Below, piece by piece: positions 17,530 to 25,654 of a DNA stretch of 64,000 nucleotides; positions within the stretch are counted from its first letter, which is position 1, and the number at the start of each line of letters is the position of its first letter. Location of the stretch: the NCBI RefSeq assembly GCF_016907515.1, contig NZ_JAFBBY010000001.1, positions 4,650,001-4,714,000 on the forward strand, in the 5' to 3' direction. The notes beneath the pieces are model-generated. The model made no database searches and was not told the origin of the DNA. It saw only the letters and a list, made by a program, of their open reading frames with translations. The position numbers were made by a program, and so were the translations under genes. Source of the DNA: Nocardioides nitrophenolicus. GTDB taxonomy: Bacteria; Actinomycetota; Actinomycetes; Propionibacteriales; Nocardioidaceae.

Positions 17530-17725
17530 TTCTCGTCGGGCGCGCCGCGTTGCCTGGACGAAGCGCAGCGAGCGCCAAATGACGCAGCCGGGTCGCGGGC
17601 TCTTCTCGTCGGGCGCGCCGCGTTGCCTGGACGAAGCGCAGCGAGCGCCAGCGAGCGGAGCGGAGGAAGGCAACGCGCCAAAGCGCGCCCGACATGCGCG
17701 AGCGCAGCGAGCGCCAAATGACGCA
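17530..17725. repeat. Direct and inverted repeat cluster
   Basis: Identical 48-bp copies lie at 17530-17577 and 17603-17650. A partial third copy is at about 17699-17725. Segment 17665-17692 is the inverted complement of 17608-17628, with a small internal bulge. The cluster fills most of the gap between bioB and the bioN 3' end. I see no gene in it, although frames on both strands are open because of base composition. The rest of 17386-17742 holds only the operator. Confidence 0.8.
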
Positions 17726-17742
17726 GCGAGCGCCAAGATGGT

Positions 17743-18351
17743 TCAGTCGCCCAGCCCGCGCGCGTGCAGCGCGTCCCCGGTCGCCCGGGCGTGCGCGACG
17801 ACCCGGATCACGAGCGGCGTGAGATAGGCCCGCGGGTTCCGCTCGAGCCCCCGTGCCCGGGCGGCGTCACGGGTCTCGCCGGCGATGGCGAGGGTGAGCG
17901 GGATGCCGCGGATCATGAGCGAGAAGGCGAGCGCGACCAGCTCCGGGTTGACGCCGAAGCGGCGCCACGGGCCGAGCCATCGGGTGATCGCGTCGACCAT
18001 CCGCTCGACGGAGGTGGTCGTGGTGAAGACCGTGGCGAGCAGGAGCAGCGCGATCAGGGCGCCGACGACGACGAAGGCGTGCTCGGCACCCCGCTGCCAG
18101 GTCTGGTACGCCGCCAGCAGGGTCATCGCGACGAGCACCCCGCGCAGCGCCCGCAGCGCCCGGCCCAGGCGGACCCTCGCGATCGCGCAGCACAGCACCG
18201 CCAGCACGAGCAGGCCCGCCGTCGTCGCGACGCCGCGGAAGGCGACGGCGACCACGCTGATCACCAGCAGTCCGAGCAGCTTCGCGCCGACGGGCAGCCG
18301 GTGGAAGACCGAGGTGCCCGGCTGGTAGTCGCCGAGCGGGCCGGCGCTCAT
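17743..18351 (-). CDS. bioN: Biotin ECF transporter T component (EcfT/BioN)
   Basis: 202 residues with about five membrane helices. Near the C-terminus the cytoplasmic coupling motifs are present: AGETRDAARARGLERNP (the Ala-Arg-Gly box) near 155-173, and HARATGDALHARG. It links the ATPase to the substrate-binding BioY. The start overlaps bioM by 4 nt. Confidence 0.88.
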   Translation of the reverse strand: MSAGPLGDYQPGTSVFHRLPVGAKLLGLLVISVVAVAFRGVATTAGLLVLAVLCCAIARVRLGRALRALRGVLVAMTLLAAYQTWQRGAEHAFVVVGALIALLLLATVFTTTTSVERMVDAITRWLGPWRRFGVNPELVALAFSLMIRGIPLTLAIAGETRDAARARGLERNPRAYLTPLVIRVVAHARATGDALHARGLGD

Positions 18352-19049
18352 CCCGCGCTCGCCCGGTAGTGGTCGACGACCTCGGCGGGGGCGCCGTCGG
18401 CGACCACGGCGCCGTCGTCGACGAGCAGGGCCCGGTCGCAGCGCAGGGCCAGGTCGAGGTCGTGGGTGGCGAGCACCAGCTGCTGCGGCAGGCCGAGCAG
18501 CAGGTCGCCGATCATCCGGGCATTGCGCAGGTCGAGCAGCGTGGTCGGCTCGTCGGCGACCAGGATCGCGGGATCGGTGGCGAGGACGCCGGCCAGCGCG
18601 AGCAGCTGGCGCTGGCCACCGGAGAGGGTGTGCACGCTGCGGTCGGCCAGCTCCGCGAGTCCGTACGTCTCGAGCACCGCCCGCGCGGCGTCGGCCCGCT
18701 CCTCGCGCCCGCGCACCTGGTGCCGCAGGGACAGCGCGACGTCCTCGACGACGGTCGGCATCACCAGCTGCGCGCTGGGGTCGGTGAACACGAAGCCGAC
18801 CCGGCGGCGTACCTCGCGGCCCTTCCTCGCCACGTCCAGGCCGTCGACGGTGACCCGCCCGGTCGTCGGCTCGACCAGGCCGTTGACCAGGCGCGCGAGG
18901 GTGGACTTGCCCGAGCCGTTGGGGCCGATCAGTGCGATCCGCGGCTCGGTGAGGTCGAGGGTCGTCTCGCGCAGCACGGTGACCTCGGGGACCGGGCCGC
19001 CGGGCGTCGCGGCCCGGACGACGACCCGGTCGAGCTCGATCCGGCTCAC
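18348..19049 (-). CDS. bioM: Biotin ECF transporter ATPase (EcfA/BioM)
   Basis: 233 residues. ABC ATPase with Walker A GPNGSGKST near residue 44, signature LSGGQRQLLALA, Walker B ILVADEPTTLLD and switch histidine in ATHD. A single ATPase gene with a BioY gene indicates a dedicated biotin system. The GTG start overlaps the bioY stop by 4 nt. Confidence 0.9.
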   Translation of the reverse strand: MSRIELDRVVVRAATPGGPVPEVTVLRETTLDLTEPRIALIGPNGSGKSTLARLVNGLVEPTTGRVTVDGLDVARKGREVRRRVGFVFTDPSAQLVMPTVVEDVALSLRHQVRGREERADAARAVLETYGLAELADRSVHTLSGGQRQLLALAGVLATDPAILVADEPTTLLDLRNARMIGDLLLGLPQQLVLATHDLDLALRCDRALLVDDGAVVADGAPAEVVDHYRASAG

Positions 19050-19636
19050 GCCGCGGAGGTCTCCTCGACCCGGGCGGGGCGCTTGCGGGCGGCGAGGTCG
19101 GGGAACGCGCGGTGCACGGCGGTCGCGACGAGCGCCATCACGACGTTCTTGGCGATGTCGCCGGGGAAGTACGCGGCGTCGAAGCTGAACGCCTCCTTGA
19201 GGCTGAGGTCCGCGCGCCAGGCCAGGTTCAGCGGGCCGAGGGTGTGGACGACGAGGAAGCTGCTGAGCAGGCCGCAGGTGAAGACGAAGGTGAACTGGGT
19301 GGCGCCGTGGCGGTTGCGGTAGACGAGGTAGCCGCACAGCGCGGCCGCGATCGGGAACGCGACGAGGTAGCCGGCCGTGACGCCGCTGTAGTGGGAGATG
19401 CCGGACGCGCCGCCGGAGTAGATCGGCAGCACCAGCCCGGCGACCAGGTAGAGCAGCACGCTCAGGAACCCGCGTACCGGGCCGAGCGCGGCGCCCGTGA
19501 GCAGCACGCCGAAGGTCTGCAGCGAGTACGGGACGCCGATCCCGGTCTTGATGTCCGGCAGGATGGCGCACACCGCGATGAGCGCGGCGAAGCCGGCGAT
19601 CAGGGCGACGTCGGTGGTGGGGGTGCGGCGGGTCAT
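19046..19636 (-). CDS. bioY: Biotin-binding ECF S component
   Basis: 196 residues with about six membrane helices. The BioY family pattern is visible: VPYSLQTFGVLLTGAALGP near 35-53, YLVAGLVLPIYSGG, and GYLVAFPIAA near 91-100. It binds biotin with high affinity at the membrane. It is the first gene of bioY-M-N, divergent from the bioQ-type gene with the operator between them. Confidence 0.92.
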   Translation of the reverse strand: MTRRTPTTDVALIAGFAALIAVCAILPDIKTGIGVPYSLQTFGVLLTGAALGPVRGFLSVLLYLVAGLVLPIYSGGASGISHYSGVTAGYLVAFPIAAALCGYLVYRNRHGATQFTFVFTCGLLSSFLVVHTLGPLNLAWRADLSLKEAFSFDAAYFPGDIAKNVVMALVATAVHRAFPDLAARKRPARVEETSAA

Positions 19637-19674
19637 CGGGTCACTCTCGGTTCGGGGGAGCGCGGGCGCGCAGT

Positions 19675-19687
19675 TGAACGGTGTTCA
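19675..19687. promoter_or_regulatory. BioQ-type operator between bioY and bioQ
   Basis: TGAAC-GGT-GTTCA, the same core as at 17413-17433. It lies 38 nt before bioY and 61 nt before bioQ, so one site may control both directions. A TAGGCT box follows at 19691-19696. Confidence 0.8.
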
Positions 19688-19748
19688 GGTTAGGCTGGGT
19701 GCCCGATCCGGGTCAACGCGGCCCGGAGGGCGAGACGAGGAGGAGCGG

Positions 19749-20240
19749 GTGCGCTACCGGAGGGATGACGTGGTCGCCCGTGCGATCGAGGTCCTCGACG
19801 CCCACGGCCTCGACGCGCTGTCGATGCGCCGCCTCGCCGGCGACCTGGGTGTTCAGCCCGGCGCGCTCTACCACCACTTCACCAACAAGGACGCGCTGCT
19901 CGCCGCCATCGCCGACGAGATCCTGCGCCGCGGCCGGCGTCCGGCCGAGATCATGGCCTGGGACGCCGAGGTGCAGCTGCTCTGCCTCGGCCTGCGCGAC
20001 GCGATGCGCCGCCACCGCGACGGCGCGGTCCTCATCGCGCAGGTCAACCGGGCCGACTCCGAGGCGCTGGAGCGCCCGCTGCGCGAGGCCATCGAGCGGG
20101 CCGGTGCCGACGCCGACCTGGCCCGGGTCGGCGCGCGCGCCCTGCTGCGCTACGTCCTGGCTCACGAGGACGTGACCGACCCCGACTTCGCGCGGGGCCT
20201 CGACCTGCTGCTCTCCGGCCTGCGCGCGCGGCTGGTCTGA
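19749..20240 (+). CDS. bioQ: TetR-family biotin repressor (BioQ type)
   Basis: 163 residues. N-terminal HTH with ARAIEVLDAHGLDALSMRRL and LGVQPGALYHHFTNKDALL. The GTG start has GAGGAGGAG 8 nt upstream. In corynebacteria and mycobacteria BioQ represses biotin genes through TGAAC-type operators. Here the same core precedes bioB and bioY, and the gene is divergent from bioY. No BirA with an HTH is seen in this window. The assignment rests on context and operator. Confidence 0.8.
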   Translation: MRYRRDDVVARAIEVLDAHGLDALSMRRLAGDLGVQPGALYHHFTNKDALLAAIADEILRRGRRPAEIMAWDAEVQLLCLGLRDAMRRHRDGAVLIAQVNRADSEALERPLREAIERAGADADLARVGARALLRYVLAHEDVTDPDFARGLDLLLSGLRARLV

Positions 20241-20247
20241 ACCGCGT

Positions 20248-20298
20248 ATCTGACGAACGGGTCGTGGATTCGCCGGATCCGCGACCCGATCGTCAGAT
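20248..20298. terminator. Intergenic hairpin between bioQ and zwf
   Basis: Arms 20248-20271 and 20275-20298 match at 21 of 24 positions around a 3-base loop. There is no T tract. It resembles the hairpin at 1376-1436 in length and in its GGGTCG/CGACCC core. Confidence 0.6.
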
Positions 20299-20362
20299 GC
20301 GCGGCGCGGGAGCCGCCACTCGTCGCCTCTCGTTATCGTGGCAGTAACGACGAGGAGGCACA

Positions 20363-21820
20363 GTGGACGACATGGCACCGAAGACCCAGAAGCCCGTGAC
20401 GGTCGTGCTCTTCGGCGCGACGGGCGACCTGGCCCGCCGCAAGCTGCTCCCGGGCCTGCTCCACCTGTTCGAGACCGGCCTGCTGCCTCAGCTGCAGATC
20501 GTCGGCACCTCCCTCGACGAGCACACGACCGACTCCTTCGTGCAGTTCGTGCACGAGGCCGTCCAGGAGTTCTCCGGTGACGACGGTGACATGGCGGCGT
20601 GGCCGGAGTTCTCCCGGCTGCTCCACTGGGCGCCCGGCGCCGAGGGGCCGGCCGGGCTGCGGGCGGCGGTGGAGAAGGCGGAGTCGGAGTGGACCGGCGA
20701 CCGGGTGCGGCTCCACTACCTGAGCGTGCCGCCCAAGGCCGCGCTGTCGGTCGTGAAGACCCTCGACGACGCCGGCCTGGCCGAGGGCAGCCGGATCATC
20801 ATGGAGAAGCCGTTCGGCGTCGACCTCGCCTCGGCGAAGGCGCTCAACGCCGAGCTCCACAAGACCTTCGCGGAGTCGCAGATCTACCGGATCGACCACT
20901 TCCTCGGGAAGGAGGCCGCGCAGAACATCCTCGCCTTCCGCTTCGCCAACGGCCTCTTCGAGCCGATCTGGCACCGCAACAACATCGACCACGTGCAGAT
21001 CGACGTACCCGAGGAGCTCGGGCTCGAGCAGCGCGCCAACTTCTACGAGTCGACCGGCGCCTACAAGGACATGGTCGTCACCCACCTGTTCCAGGTGCTC
21101 GCGTTCACCGCGATGGAGCCGCCGACCTCGCTGCATCCCGACGCCATCAACGAGGAGAAGAACAAGGTCTTCCGCTCGATGATGCCGATCGACCCGGCCA
21201 ACGTGGTGCGCGGGCAGTACCAGGGCTATCGCGACATCGAGGGTGTCGCGCCCGAGTCGGAGACCGAGACCTTCATCGCGCTCAAGTGCTTCATCGACAA
21301 CTGGCGCTGGGCGGGGGTGCCCTTCTACCTGCGCACCGGCAAGCGGCTCGCCGAGGGGGCCCGGATCATCTCGATCGCGTTCAAGGAGCCACCCCGCTCG
21401 ATGTTCCCCAAGAACTCGGGCGTCGGCGACCACGGCCCCGACCACCTCACCTTCGACCTCGCCGACAAGGCGAAGATGTCGCTGTCCTTCTACGGCAAGC
21501 GACCTGGCCCGGGGATGAGGCTCGACAAGCTGTCGATGCAGTTCGCGATGACCGACACCACCTGGGCGGGCTCCGTGCTGGAGGCCTACGAGCGGCTGAT
21601 CTATGACGCCGCCCGCGGTGACCAGACCCTGTTCACCTCCGCCGAGGGCATCGAGCGGCTGTGGGAGGTCTCCGAGCCGCTGCTCGAGAACCCGCCCGTC
21701 GTCCGGCCCTACCGACAGGGCAGCTGGGGCCCCAACCAGATCCACCAGCTGGTGGCGCCGTACGCCTGGCGGCTGCCGTTCGAGCGCCAGTGGCGCAACC
21801 CCAACGCGATGGGCGGCTGA
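20363..21820 (+). CDS. zwf: Glucose-6-phosphate 1-dehydrogenase
   Basis: 485 residues. It oxidises glucose 6-phosphate to 6-phosphogluconolactone with NADP, entering the pentose phosphate path. The Rossmann motif FGATGDLARRKL is at residues 14-25, and the catalytic RIDHFLGKE near residue 176 has the active histidine. EKPFGVDLASA is also typical. The GTG has a strong AGGAGG site; an ATG three codons later is possible. No pgl or tal gene is adjacent. Confidence 0.93.
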   Translation: MDDMAPKTQKPVTVVLFGATGDLARRKLLPGLLHLFETGLLPQLQIVGTSLDEHTTDSFVQFVHEAVQEFSGDDGDMAAWPEFSRLLHWAPGAEGPAGLRAAVEKAESEWTGDRVRLHYLSVPPKAALSVVKTLDDAGLAEGSRIIMEKPFGVDLASAKALNAELHKTFAESQIYRIDHFLGKEAAQNILAFRFANGLFEPIWHRNNIDHVQIDVPEELGLEQRANFYESTGAYKDMVVTHLFQVLAFTAMEPPTSLHPDAINEEKNKVFRSMMPIDPANVVRGQYQGYRDIEGVAPESETETFIALKCFIDNWRWAGVPFYLRTGKRLAEGARIISIAFKEPPRSMFPKNSGVGDHGPDHLTFDLADKAKMSLSFYGKRPGPGMRLDKLSMQFAMTDTTWAGSVLEAYERLIYDAARGDQTLFTSAEGIERLWEVSEPLLENPPVVRPYRQGSWGPNQIHQLVAPYAWRLPFERQWRNPNAMGG

Positions 21821-21828
21821 GCCCACCC

Positions 21829-22683
21829 GTGATCCGGCCCGTGGTCGGGCGCTGTCTGGCCACACTGGTCCTGGTGCTGGTCGCCTGGGGGCTGGTGGTG
21901 GCGGTCCGCGAGCCGGCGCCGGTCCAGGTCGGCGCCACCGGGCCGACGGCCCGGCCGGGGGCCTACGTGCTCGCCCTCGGCGACTCGGTCCCGGCCGGCA
22001 ACGCGTGCGACTGCGAGCCCTACCCGGTGCGGTACGGCGAGCTGCTCGGCACCGCGACACACACCCGGGTCACCGTCGACAATCGCGCGGTCGGCGGCAG
22101 CGACTCCGCGGACCTGCTCGACGAGCTCGACGACCCGGACCTGCGGGCCGTCGTACGCCGGGCCGACATCGTGCTGCTCACCATCGGTGCCAACGACTTC
22201 GGCGACCAGCACGACGACATCGTCGGCGGGCGCTGCTCGCCGGACGAAGCCGACTGCGTCGGCGACGAGCTCACCGCGCTCCGCGAGCGTCTCACCGCCG
22301 CTCTGGGCACGATCCGCGCCCTGCGCGGCGCGCGGCCGACGACCGTGCTGGTGACCGGCTACTGGAACGTCTTCGAGGACGGCGACGTCGCGCGGGAGGA
22401 CTACGGCCCGGAGGGACTCTCCGCCGCACGAGCGCTGACCCGGCGCGCCAACGCGGTGATCCACACGGTGTCCGACGCCGCCGGGGCGCGCTACGTCGAC
22501 CTGGCCGCGGCCTTCCGCGACGCCGGCTCGGACCCGACCGAGCTGCTCGCCGACGACGGTGACCATCCGAATGCCGCGGGCCACGACCTGATCGCGCGGG
22601 CGCTGCTCGCGGCCGGCACCGTCACGGACGGAAGCCCGCCACGTTCCGCCCCAGCCAGCGCAGCGCCTGCGGGAGCAGGTTGA
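21829..22683 (+). CDS. SGNH/GDSL hydrolase, membrane-anchored or secreted
   Basis: 284 residues. A membrane segment near residues 7-24 acts as signal anchor. Block I ALGDSVPAG holds the serine, GANDF is block III, and DGDHPNAAGH near the end gives the Asp and His. So the enzyme faces outside and cleaves an ester, lipid or acylated glycan. The last 62 bases overlap the convergent esterase gene. Confidence 0.82.
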   Translation: MIRPVVGRCLATLVLVLVAWGLVVAVREPAPVQVGATGPTARPGAYVLALGDSVPAGNACDCEPYPVRYGELLGTATHTRVTVDNRAVGGSDSADLLDELDDPDLRAVVRRADIVLLTIGANDFGDQHDDIVGGRCSPDEADCVGDELTALRERLTAALGTIRALRGARPTTVLVTGYWNVFEDGDVAREDYGPEGLSAARALTRRANAVIHTVSDAAGARYVDLAAAFRDAGSDPTELLADDGDHPNAAGHDLIARALLAAGTVTDGSPPRSAPASAAPAGAG

Positions 22684-23749
22684 TCCACACCGAGTCGCGG
22701 TGGCCGGCGTTCTGCAGGATCACGGCATGGACCGCCGTGGGCGTCCGGGTGACCCGGAGGAAGCGGGCGCTGGACTGGTAGCTCACCGGATCGGCGTGCG
22801 AGGTCTCCAGCCACAGCGACACCGGCGGGTGGCGCTCGGCCACCGCGCGGACGAGGTCGTAGTGCCGGGCCGCCGCGCTGGTCGGGCCGAAGGGCTCGTA
22901 GAAGGGTCCGAACTCGGGGCGGAAGTAGCCGCCCAGCACGATCCCCGCGCCGTACTGCGCCGGATGCAGGACCGTGGCCATGGCAGCGTCGAAGCCCCCG
23001 GCCGAGTAGCCGACACTCGCCCACGCGTCACGGTTCGCGACCACCCGGAAGTGCTGCCCGAGCCAGGCCGGCACGTCGCGGGTCAGCCAGGTCTCCACCA
23101 GCGGCCGGCCGGCGCCGCCGTCGACGCCCTCGGTGTCGACGCCGCGGGGGAACTCGATCTGGGGCATCACGACCAACGGCGCCCGGAGCCGGTGCGCGGC
23201 CACCTCCTGGTCGACCTGCTGGGGCAGGTGGAAGACGCTGACCCAGCTGGGCGGGTCGCTCGGGTAGCCGTGGAAGGCCTCGAGCACCGGGAAGCGCGCG
23301 GTCGGCGCTGAGGCATAGCCCGGCGGCAGCTGGACCAGCACCTTCCCGGTGAGCCCGCTGGCGGCGCCGTGCACGACGTAGTCGGCGAGCCCGGACGGGC
23401 CGACGGCCAGCGGCACCGGATCGGTCGCCACCGGCTCGGCCCGCCCGCGCACCGGGATGTTGGGGGCTGCCTGCTCCGCGCCGCCCCGGTGCTGGGAGGT
23501 CTGGGTGACGTCGCCGGTGAGCGCGCCGCGCAGGTCGGCCCAGTTCGCGAAGAACAGGTACGTCGCGTTGAGCTGGGTGGCCGCCACCAGCAGCACCAGC
23601 AGGTTGACCGTCGCCAGCGAGCCGACCCGGCCGGCGACGTGCCAGGGGGTGCCGCGGGTCAGCCGCGGCCACAGCCAGACGACCGCCACGAAGGCGGCGA
23701 CGGTCAGGGCGATGATCCCGTCGAGGAAGATCGGTCCGGTGAGCGACAT
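22622..23749 (-). CDS. Membrane-anchored alpha/beta-hydrolase esterase
   Basis: 375 residues. Two or three N-terminal membrane helices (residues 8-28 and 43-70) are followed by an outer alpha/beta-hydrolase domain. The nucleophile elbow is GYSAGG near residue 248 and the catalytic His is in NAGHRDSVW. The domain resembles the Antigen-85/esterase D group. Mycolyl transfer is not implied. It is convergent with and overlaps the SGNH gene. Confidence 0.78.
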   Translation of the reverse strand: MSLTGPIFLDGIIALTVAAFVAVVWLWPRLTRGTPWHVAGRVGSLATVNLLVLLVAATQLNATYLFFANWADLRGALTGDVTQTSQHRGGAEQAAPNIPVRGRAEPVATDPVPLAVGPSGLADYVVHGAASGLTGKVLVQLPPGYASAPTARFPVLEAFHGYPSDPPSWVSVFHLPQQVDQEVAAHRLRAPLVVMPQIEFPRGVDTEGVDGGAGRPLVETWLTRDVPAWLGQHFRVVANRDAWASVGYSAGGFDAAMATVLHPAQYGAGIVLGGYFRPEFGPFYEPFGPTSAAARHYDLVRAVAERHPPVSLWLETSHADPVSYQSSARFLRVTRTPTAVHAVILQNAGHRDSVWINLLPQALRWLGRNVAGFRP

Positions 23750-23839
23750 GCTGTCCCCCTGGCGCCGCGTCGCGCGACACGGCCGATGCGGCCATCAAAG
23801 CGCGCGATCCTGAGACCAGGCTGATCGCCGGGCTCACTC

Positions 23840-24715
23840 CTAGCGGACCACCGCGTCGCTGTAGGTGGGCGGACCGCCGAGCAGCTCGCGGCGGGAGAGC
23901 GGGACGCGGCCGTCGACGTCGGTCACGCCCAGCTCGACGGCCAGCTCGGCGCCGATCAGGGCCCGTCCCGACCTCTCCTGCTTGGCGCCGTCCGGTCCCG
24001 AGTCGAGGGCGGCGATGACCCGGCCGGTGAGCTCGGGATGCTCCATCATCGGCAGCGAGTCGGCGTACAGGTCCGGGTCGGCGTCGACGACGCGCATCGT
24101 GCGCTCGGTGCGCAGCAGCCCCGGCCAGAGCGAGATCACGCTGACCCCGCAGTCGGCGAGATCGACCGCCATGTCATGGGTCATCTTGTCCACCCCCGCC
24201 TTGACCGCGCCGTACGCCGGCCCGTGGAGGTAGCAGACCGCGCCGAAGCCGGAGATGTTCACGACCAGCGGCGCGCGGGCCGCCGAGTCCAGCAGCAGGG
24301 GAGTGGCGTGCCAGGTCATCGTGTACGTCGAGCGCAGCCCGACGTCGAAGGTCGCCACCGCGTCCAGCGACTTCTCCCAGAAGTGACCGCTCGCGGTGAT
24401 GTCGTCGGGCACGGCGAACGCATTGTTGACCAGCAGGTCGAGCCCGCCCCGCTCCCGTCGCACCTGCTCTACCAGGGCGGCCCCCGCCGCGTCGTCGCGG
24501 TGGTCGCACACGACCGCGATCCCGGTCCCGCCCCGCTCGGTCACCGCTGCCGCGGTCTCGCCGATCGTGCCCCCGAGATCGTGTGACCCCGGGGCGACGC
24601 TGCGGCCGGTGACGTAGACGGTGTAGCCCGCGTCGCCGAGGGCGAGGGCGATCCCCTTGCCCAGCCCACGGCTGGCTCCGGTGACGATGGCGACGCGGTT
24701 CTGGGGTGCAGGCAC
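23840..24715 (-). CDS. Short-chain dehydrogenase/reductase
   Basis: 291 residues. The cofactor motif TGASRGLGKG is at residues 12-21, NNA near 97-99, and catalytic Tyr/Lys in YGAVKAG near 168-174. Catalytic Ser is replaced or displaced: NISGFGAVC is at the expected place. The tail is longer than in classical forms. The substrate is unknown. Confidence 0.85.
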   Translation of the reverse strand: MPAPQNRVAIVTGASRGLGKGIALALGDAGYTVYVTGRSVAPGSHDLGGTIGETAAAVTERGGTGIAVVCDHRDDAAGAALVEQVRRERGGLDLLVNNAFAVPDDITASGHFWEKSLDAVATFDVGLRSTYTMTWHATPLLLDSAARAPLVVNISGFGAVCYLHGPAYGAVKAGVDKMTHDMAVDLADCGVSVISLWPGLLRTERTMRVVDADPDLYADSLPMMEHPELTGRVIAALDSGPDGAKQERSGRALIGAELAVELGVTDVDGRVPLSRRELLGGPPTYSDAVVR

Positions 24716-24772
24716 GCGGCGACGCTAGCCGACGCGCGTTGCGTCCCCCCGGCTCAGGCGGGCCGTGGTCGC

Positions 24773-25630
24773 TCAGTCGATGACGCCCGCCTCGCGCGCC
24801 AGTCGTACGGCGTGCACCCGGTTGGCGGCGTGCAGCTTGCGCATCGCGTTCTTGAGGTACGACTTCACGGTGCTCTCGACGAGTCCGAGAGACGCGGCGA
24901 CCTCGCGGTTGCTCTGGCCGAGCGCGACCTGGGCGAGCACGTCGATCTCGCGCGCGGCGAGCCCGGTCGGAGGCGCGATCGCGCGCCCGGCCCCGGGAGC
25001 AGCAGGCGGAGCAGGCGTGCGGCCCTGCTCGACCCGGCAGCGGACCTCCTCGAGGCGAGCACGCAGGGTCTCGTCCTGGACCAGGGTGGCGAGGGCGGCG
25101 AGCTCGTCGGAGATGTCGCGCAGGTCGGCGCGGGTGAGCGCCACCTCGGATGTCGCCGGTCGGGTGGCGGGCTCGAGGCCGGCGAGCCGGCGGCGTACCT
25201 CGTCCTCGACGGCGAGCTCGCGCTCGACGCGGCGCACGAGGGGCAGGAAGGCGTCGTACCAGACGTCGCCGAGGTGGACCTGGGTGCGGTGGCCGAGATA
25301 GACGACGACGCGTGGCGCGCGGTCGACCATGATCGGGAGGGCGGTGACGGTCTCGAGCTCCTCGGCGCGCACCGGTACGTCGTACTGGTGGGTGATCCCG
25401 CGCGCGTCGAAGTAGCTGGTCACCGACGCGGGGCGGCCGAGGAGCAGCGCCTTGCCGCCGAGGCCGTAGCCGCTGCGCACCCGCAGGCCGCGCAGCGAGT
25501 TGGTCTTGGCGCCGTGGAGCGCGGTGACGTCGATGGCCGTGCCGCCGGGGGTGACCGGCCCGCCGAAGGTCATGTCGCTGCGTCCGGCGGCGTGGAACTC
25601 CGCGAGCGTGCGTGCGAGGTCGAGCGCCAT
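24773..25630 (-). CDS. LuxR-type regulator with GAF-like N-terminus
   Basis: 285 residues. The N-terminal part looks GAF-like (residues about 30-130: SGYGLGGKALLLGRPASVTSY). The C-terminal LuxR HTH runs LAAREIDVLAQVALGQSNRE and VAASLGLVESTVKSYLKNAM, near 220-262. It is the last gene after the flavin monooxygenase, 24 nt apart on the same strand, and may regulate that operon. Confidence 0.82.
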   Translation of the reverse strand: MALDLARTLAEFHAAGRSDMTFGGPVTPGGTAIDVTALHGAKTNSLRGLRVRSGYGLGGKALLLGRPASVTSYFDARGITHQYDVPVRAEELETVTALPIMVDRAPRVVVYLGHRTQVHLGDVWYDAFLPLVRRVERELAVEDEVRRRLAGLEPATRPATSEVALTRADLRDISDELAALATLVQDETLRARLEEVRCRVEQGRTPAPPAAPGAGRAIAPPTGLAAREIDVLAQVALGQSNREVAASLGLVESTVKSYLKNAMRKLHAANRVHAVRLAREAGVID

Positions 25631-25654
25631 GGCCTCAACGGTAGGTGAGGGCGA

